A DNA stretch of 64,000 nucleotides from Thalassobius vesicularis (lineage in GTDB: Bacteria > Pseudomonadota > Alphaproteobacteria > Rhodobacterales > Rhodobacteraceae), in NCBI RefSeq assembly GCF_004799325.1, contig NZ_SSMD01000002.1, positions 186,001 to 250,000 on the forward strand, in the 5' to 3' direction. The position numbers were made by a program, and so were the translations under genes. Below, piece by piece: positions 58,524 to 64,000 of the stretch (the stretch's first letter is position 1; each line of letters opens with the position of its first letter). A model generated the notes under the pieces. That model did not search any database and was not told where the DNA came from. It saw nothing but the letters and a program-made list of their open reading frames with translations.

Positions 58524-59203
58524 CAGCCCTGCCTTTCCTGGATTTCTTCCCAGGCGCGGTTGATGTCGATCATGCGCTTTTCGGCCAGTTTCACCGCCTC
58601 GGGCGGCACGCCCCGCGCGATCATCGCGTCGGGATGCGAGTCACGGATCAGCCGTTTCCACGCGGCGCGGATGTCCTCTGGCGGGGCATCGGGGCTGACC
58701 CCCAGCACCGAGTACGGGTCCGGCACCGCGTCAGGCACGAACCGCGCCCGCAGGCCGCGGAACTCGATCTCGGGCAGGCCGAAAATCTCGGCCACGCGTT
58801 GCAGGAACGCATCCTCGGCCGGATGATAGGTGCCGTCCGCCATCGCGATGTGGAACAGCCCCTCCATCAGGTCGCAAAAGCAATTTTCGCCCTCGCCGAA
58901 CATCGCCTTGATCTTGCGGGCGTAATCCTCGAACCCGGCCACGTCCTGCCGCGCCAGGTTGAACACGCGGGCGGCGCCGGCCTCGTCCTCTTGCGCGATC
59001 TGGAACACCTCGCGAAAGGCGGTCACCTCGTCGCGCGTGACCAGCCCGTCGGCCTTGGCCATCTTGGCGGACAGGGCGATGACGGCAATGGTAAAGGCCA
59101 CGCTGCGTTCGGGCGGCGTGCGCAGTTTTTCGAAGACCGAGGTCAGGCTTTCGCCCTTGGCCAGGGCCGAGATCGCGTCGGTAATGCGGGTCCAGATCGA
59201 CAT
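58523..59203 (-). CDS. djlA: TerB/DnaJ-domain protein (DjlA-like)
   Basis: The 226-residue protein has an N-terminal TerB-like helical domain (about residues 20-150, with EDEAGAARVFNLARQDVAGFEDYARKI) and a C-terminal J domain (about 165-226) with the key HPD in RDSHPDAM. DjlA-like proteins stimulate DnaK. The E. coli DjlA has an N-terminal membrane helix, and this one does not, so it is more like the soluble group. It is coupled to the phosphatase-like gene. Confidence 0.87.
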   Translation of the reverse strand: MSIWTRITDAISALAKGESLTSVFEKLRTPPERSVAFTIAVIALSAKMAKADGLVTRDEVTAFREVFQIAQEDEAGAARVFNLARQDVAGFEDYARKIKAMFGEGENCFCDLMEGLFHIAMADGTYHPAEDAFLQRVAEIFGLPEIEFRGLRARFVPDAVPDPYSVLGVSPDAPPEDIRAAWKRLIRDSHPDAMIARGVPPEAVKLAEKRMIDINRAWEEIQERQG

Positions 59204-59255
59204 GCGCGCACCCTATCCCGCCCCGTCGCCGCTGTCATTGCGCGATTGCGCGCAA

Positions 59256-59744
59256 TCACAGCATCTTTTGCAGCAGCACCAGATCCATCCAGCGCCCGAA
59301 CTTGTAACCGACCTGCGGCAGCCGGGCCATCTCGACGTAACCAACCGCCTTGTGGAACGCGACGGCGGCAGGGTTTTCAGCACTGACCCCCGCGAACATG
59401 GAATGCACGCCCGTCACGCGGGCCTGATCCTCGATCGCGGTCATCAGCGCGCGCCCCACGCCCCGGCCATGCGCACGGTCGTGCAGGATCACCGTGTGCT
59501 CCATCGTACGGGCATAGCCGACGCCGCCCCGGAACTGGCCATAGGTGGCGAACCCCGCGACTGATCCGTCGACCTCAGCCACGAAAAAACCCTTTCCATC
59601 CAGCGCCTTGGACTCGATATCATCGGCAAGCCCGCGCACGGTCTTTTCCACGCTGTTAAAGGTGATCGCGCTGTCACGGATGAACGGATTCCAGATCGCG
59701 GCGATCGCCTCGGCATCATCCGGGGTGGCGGCGCGAATGCTCAT
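59256..59744 (-). CDS. GNAT-family N-acetyltransferase
   Basis: The 162-residue protein has the GNAT fold with SIRAATPDDAEAIAAIWNPFIRDS at the start and the acetyl-CoA-binding HDRAHGRGVGRALMTAIEDQA (R-x-x-G-x-G/A). The sequence is close to phosphinothricin/methionine sulfoximine acetyltransferases of the Pat type. An overlap of 4 bases with the VOC gene upstream (ATGA) makes them one unit. The natural substrate is unknown. Confidence 0.87.
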   Translation of the reverse strand: MSIRAATPDDAEAIAAIWNPFIRDSAITFNSVEKTVRGLADDIESKALDGKGFFVAEVDGSVAGFATYGQFRGGVGYARTMEHTVILHDRAHGRGVGRALMTAIEDQARVTGVHSMFAGVSAENPAAVAFHKAVGYVEMARLPQVGYKFGRWMDLVLLQKML

Positions 59745-60352
59745 AGGGTGCGGACCTCTCCGTTCACGTCAAACTCGGCGCGCAGGGCGGGTTCGTCCGC
59801 CACCTCGAACACCACGCGCGGGTCGTCCAGCACCGGGGCCAGCCGCGCCTTCAGCGCAACCGCCTCGGGGTGCTGTACCCGCAGCCGCAGCAACCGCGCC
59901 CCCGATTGCTTCAACGAGGCCGCCGGGTGCCGCCCCTGCCACCGGATCACCGCCGGGCACATCTCGTCATAGGGCAGCCGCCCATCCTCGGGCACCGCCA
60001 TCTGCCAGCGCAGATCGCCCCGCGTCAACGCCACCGGCTGTCCCGCCCCCTCGGGCAGCGCCGCCAGATCGCCCGCCAAATCCTCGGTCCGGCAAATCCA
60101 GTTGTGCAGGCACGGCTCGCCCTCGAACTCGTCCAACCGGAACCAGCGCGGATCGGGCGGCAAATCGGCCTGCGGATCGACCGAGATCACCTCCAGGTAC
60201 AACCCGTCCTCCAACCCGATCAACAGGTTATGCGTGCCATAGCGCGGGTGCTGCCCACCCTTTTGCAGCTCGATCCCCAGCGCCTCTTCGACAAAGGCGC
60301 GTCCCTCTTTCAGCGTCGCAGCTGCCACCGCCAGATGATCCAGCGCCAACAT
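59741..60352 (-). CDS. VOC superfamily protein (glyoxalase-like domain)
   Basis: The 203-residue protein starts with a LALDHLAVAAATLKEGRAFVEEALGIEL half containing the first metal-binding histidine and continues with GTHNLLIGLEDGLYLEVISVD, a glyoxalase-like domain. The second half is less conserved. No pathway is suggested by context. The start is ATG 60352; the frame runs far upstream into the divergent nhaA region, but only this methionine starts the conserved fold. Confidence 0.8.
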   Translation of the reverse strand: MLALDHLAVAAATLKEGRAFVEEALGIELQKGGQHPRYGTHNLLIGLEDGLYLEVISVDPQADLPPDPRWFRLDEFEGEPCLHNWICRTEDLAGDLAALPEGAGQPVALTRGDLRWQMAVPEDGRLPYDEMCPAVIRWQGRHPAASLKQSGARLLRLRVQHPEAVALKARLAPVLDDPRVVFEVADEPALRAEFDVNGEVRTL

Positions 60353-60443
60353 TTCGGCCTCGCCTCCCCAGAATACGGTATTGATACGTGGGCAAAACAC
60401 CCCACCTTTCCCAAAAGTTATGCAACAGGGACAAGGAAAAGCA

Positions 60444-61607
60444 ATGCTGCTACGCGCGTTCGACAAGTTTTTCAAACACGAGGCCTCGGGGGGCATCCTT
60501 CTGATGATCGCCGCCGCGGCGGCCATGATGGTGGCCAACTCGTCACTGAACGGGGCCTATGATGGCGCGCTGAACAGCGTGCTGCGGGTCACCCTGAACG
60601 GCGAGGGCCTGGAAAAACCGCTGATCCTGTGGATCAACGACGGGCTGATGGCGGTGTTCTTCTTCCTCATCGGGCTCGAGCTGAAGCGCGAAATGCTCGA
60701 AGGCAAGCTCAAGAACCCCGCCGACGTGATGCTGCCCGGCATGGCGGCCGTGGGCGGCATGATCCTGCCTGCGGTGATCTTTGCCGCCTTCAACTGGGGC
60801 CAGCCCACAATCGCTGGCTGGGCCATTCCGGCCGCCACCGACATCGCCTTTGCCCTGGGCATCCTGGCGCTGGTCGGCACCCGCGCGCCCGCCTCGCTCA
60901 AGGTCTTCCTGCTGACGCTGGCCATCCTCGACGACCTCGGCGCCATCGTCATCATCGCGCTGTTCTACACGGCGGATCTGAAGCTCGACTACCTCTACCT
61001 CGCCCTGCTGCCGTTGGGCGGCCTGATCTGGCTGAACATGAAAGGCGCACACCGCATCGCCCCGGCCCTGCTGCTGGGCACGATCATGTGGTTCTTCGTG
61101 CTGAAATCGGGCGTCCACGCCACGCTGGCCGGGGTCATCACCGCCTTCTGCATCCCGCTCAAGGATAAGTGGGGCAAATCCCCCCTCCACGCGCTGGAAC
61201 ACGGCCTGACGCCCTACGTGCTCTACCTGATCGTGCCGATCTTCGCCTTCGCCAATGCGGGCGTCGTACTGGGCGGCCTGACCGCAGACCAGATGCTGGC
61301 CCCGCTGCCCATCGGCATCGCGCTTGGCCTGATCGCGGGCAAACAGCTGGGCGTGTTCGGCGTCACCTTCCTGATGGTGAAATCCGGCCTCGCCCGGATG
61401 CCCACAGGCGCCAACTGGCTACACATCTACGGCATCAGCTGCCTTGCGGGCATCGGCTTCACCATGTCGCTCTTCATCGGCGGGCTCAGCTTCACCGACG
61501 CCACCCTGATGAACGAGGTCCGCCTCGGCGTCCTTGCCGGCTCGGTCGTCTCGGCCATCCTCGGCTTTGCCACGCTGAAACTGGCCATCGCCCGTCAGCC
61601 CGCCTGA
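60444..61607 (+). CDS. nhaA: Na+/H+ antiporter NhaA
   Basis: The 387-residue antiporter exchanges sodium for protons. The transport aspartates lie where expected from E. coli NhaA: Asp133 in PAATDIAFALGI and the pair Asp163-Asp164 in LAILDDLGAI. The start at 60444 has AAGGAAAAGC upstream; the frame extends 21 codons further without a ribosome-binding site. In a marine bacterium it supports salt and alkaline tolerance. It is divergent from the VOC gene and followed by a two-way terminator. Confidence 0.94.
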   Translation: MLLRAFDKFFKHEASGGILLMIAAAAAMMVANSSLNGAYDGALNSVLRVTLNGEGLEKPLILWINDGLMAVFFFLIGLELKREMLEGKLKNPADVMLPGMAAVGGMILPAVIFAAFNWGQPTIAGWAIPAATDIAFALGILALVGTRAPASLKVFLLTLAILDDLGAIVIIALFYTADLKLDYLYLALLPLGGLIWLNMKGAHRIAPALLLGTIMWFFVLKSGVHATLAGVITAFCIPLKDKWGKSPLHALEHGLTPYVLYLIVPIFAFANAGVVLGGLTADQMLAPLPIGIALGLIAGKQLGVFGVTFLMVKSGLARMPTGANWLHIYGISCLAGIGFTMSLFIGGLSFTDATLMNEVRLGVLAGSVVSAILGFATLKLAIARQPA

Positions 61608-61610
61608 CTA

Positions 61611-61648
61611 AAAAAAGGGGCCCGCACACCGCAGGCCCCTTCTTCTTT
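61611..61648. terminator. Two-way terminator between nhaA and methylmalonyl-CoA mutase gene
   Basis: The stem AAGGGGCC / GGCCCCTT (61615-61622 and 61634-61641) has CTTCTTTTT on the plus-strand side and a T-run (AAAAAAA read in reverse) on the minus side. It can end both convergent transcripts. It overlaps the start of the repeat copy 2. Confidence 0.7.
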
Positions 61649-61692
61649 TTCCAAATATCCTCGGGGGGTCCGGGGGGCAGACAGCCCCCCGG
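61636..61692 (-). repeat. Rhodobacterales intergenic repeat, copy 2 (inverted)
   Basis: Read on the minus strand it has the GGGGGGCTGTCTGCCCCCC hairpin, then CCCCGAGGATATTTGG and the A/G tail. It matches the copy at 182-249 (about 31 bases exact). Here it lies between convergent genes. Confidence 0.75.
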
Positions 61693-61697
61693 CGTCC

Positions 61698-63824
<2,127 letters not shown>

Positions 63825-63980
63825 GGTCTGGTCCTCTTGTCTTATCCGCCCGTCCGGACGGCAATTCTGGATTTTGTCTGGGGGCGGACGCCGCACCGCA
63901 TGTGCGACGCGCTGCCCCAATCGTTTTTCACAGTCGCAATCGCCGCCGGGCTTCCTATATGTTCACCGATAGGAGGCCCC

Positions 63981-64000
63981 ATGATCGCGCGACTACTACT
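63981..64000 (+). CDS. Start of an unidentified gene (partial)
   Basis: ATG 63981 is preceded by AGGAGG (63971-63976) and reads MIARLL before the window ends. It is divergent from the mutase gene. Too little is visible to name it. Confidence 0.5.

Overview
This is high-GC chromosomal DNA of a marine alphaproteobacterium of the order Rhodobacterales (Roseobacter-type). The evidence is the polyhydroxyalkanoate locus phaZ/phaCPR, an hdaA-ppk1-ppx run, LdtR- and SdhE-type regulator and assembly genes, a DMSP lyase of the DddL type, and an intergenic repeat reading CCCCGAGGATATTTGG followed by an A/G-rich tail that I know from this family. No rRNA, tRNA, CRISPR array or transposase is visible. The window opens in the last codons of a glutamine synthetase-like gene and closes just after the start codon of an unidentified gene.

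Layout. 0-5 kb: nitrogen and amine metabolism (glutamine synthetase end, FAD amine oxidoreductase, DegT-type and class IV aminotransferases, LysR regulator). 4.8-9.4 kb: polyhydroxybutyrate genes phaR, phaP, phaC and divergent phaZ, with three CTGC-N3-GCAG sites that match the known PhaR operator. 9.4-12.6 kb: a tightly coupled run of three alpha/beta hydrolases, a VOC protein and a small membrane protein. 12.8-20.2 kb: thrS, a membrane acyltransferase-like protein, a four-gene bufferin cluster (RiPP-type metal-binding peptide, MNIO enzyme, DUF2063 partner, DoxX), an ArsC/Spx-like protein, a cold-shock protein and a ribosome-associated protein. 20.3-25 kb: an AT-rich two-TM gene translationally coupled to thyX, then a transferrin-binding-protein-like lipoprotein overlapping a Slam-type exporter. 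25-35.3 kb: regulators, aminotransferase, MATE pump, nitronate monooxygenase, PPK2, a pseudo-receiver protein, an epoxide-hydrolase-like enzyme, DMSP lyase and peroxiredoxin. Four copies of a double-hairpin repeat sit at gene ends in this stretch. 35.5-41 kb: parE, an AT-rich HNH restriction-like gene, then exbB-exbD-exbD-tonB. 41-50 kb: monomeric isocitrate dehydrogenase, a HEXXH lipoprotein, two small cytochromes c, a Lol ABC transporter and proS. 50.5-64 kb: LuxR solo, AI-2E-family membrane protein, hdaA-ppk1-ppx, a TerB/DnaJ protein, nhaA and methylmalonyl-CoA mutase.

How it fits together. Carbon storage (PHB), phosphate storage (PPK1, PPK2, PPX) and propionyl-CoA handling (methylmalonyl-CoA mutase) share the region with DMSP cleavage, sodium/proton exchange and TonB-dependent uptake, as expected of a coastal heterotroph. 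The parts least explained by core metabolism are the bufferin cluster, the Slam/lipoprotein pair, and two AT-rich single genes placed directly behind the housekeeping genes thyX and parE. I regard the last two as the best candidates for recently acquired, possibly defensive, cargo. All assignments rest on reading the sequence; no database search was run.
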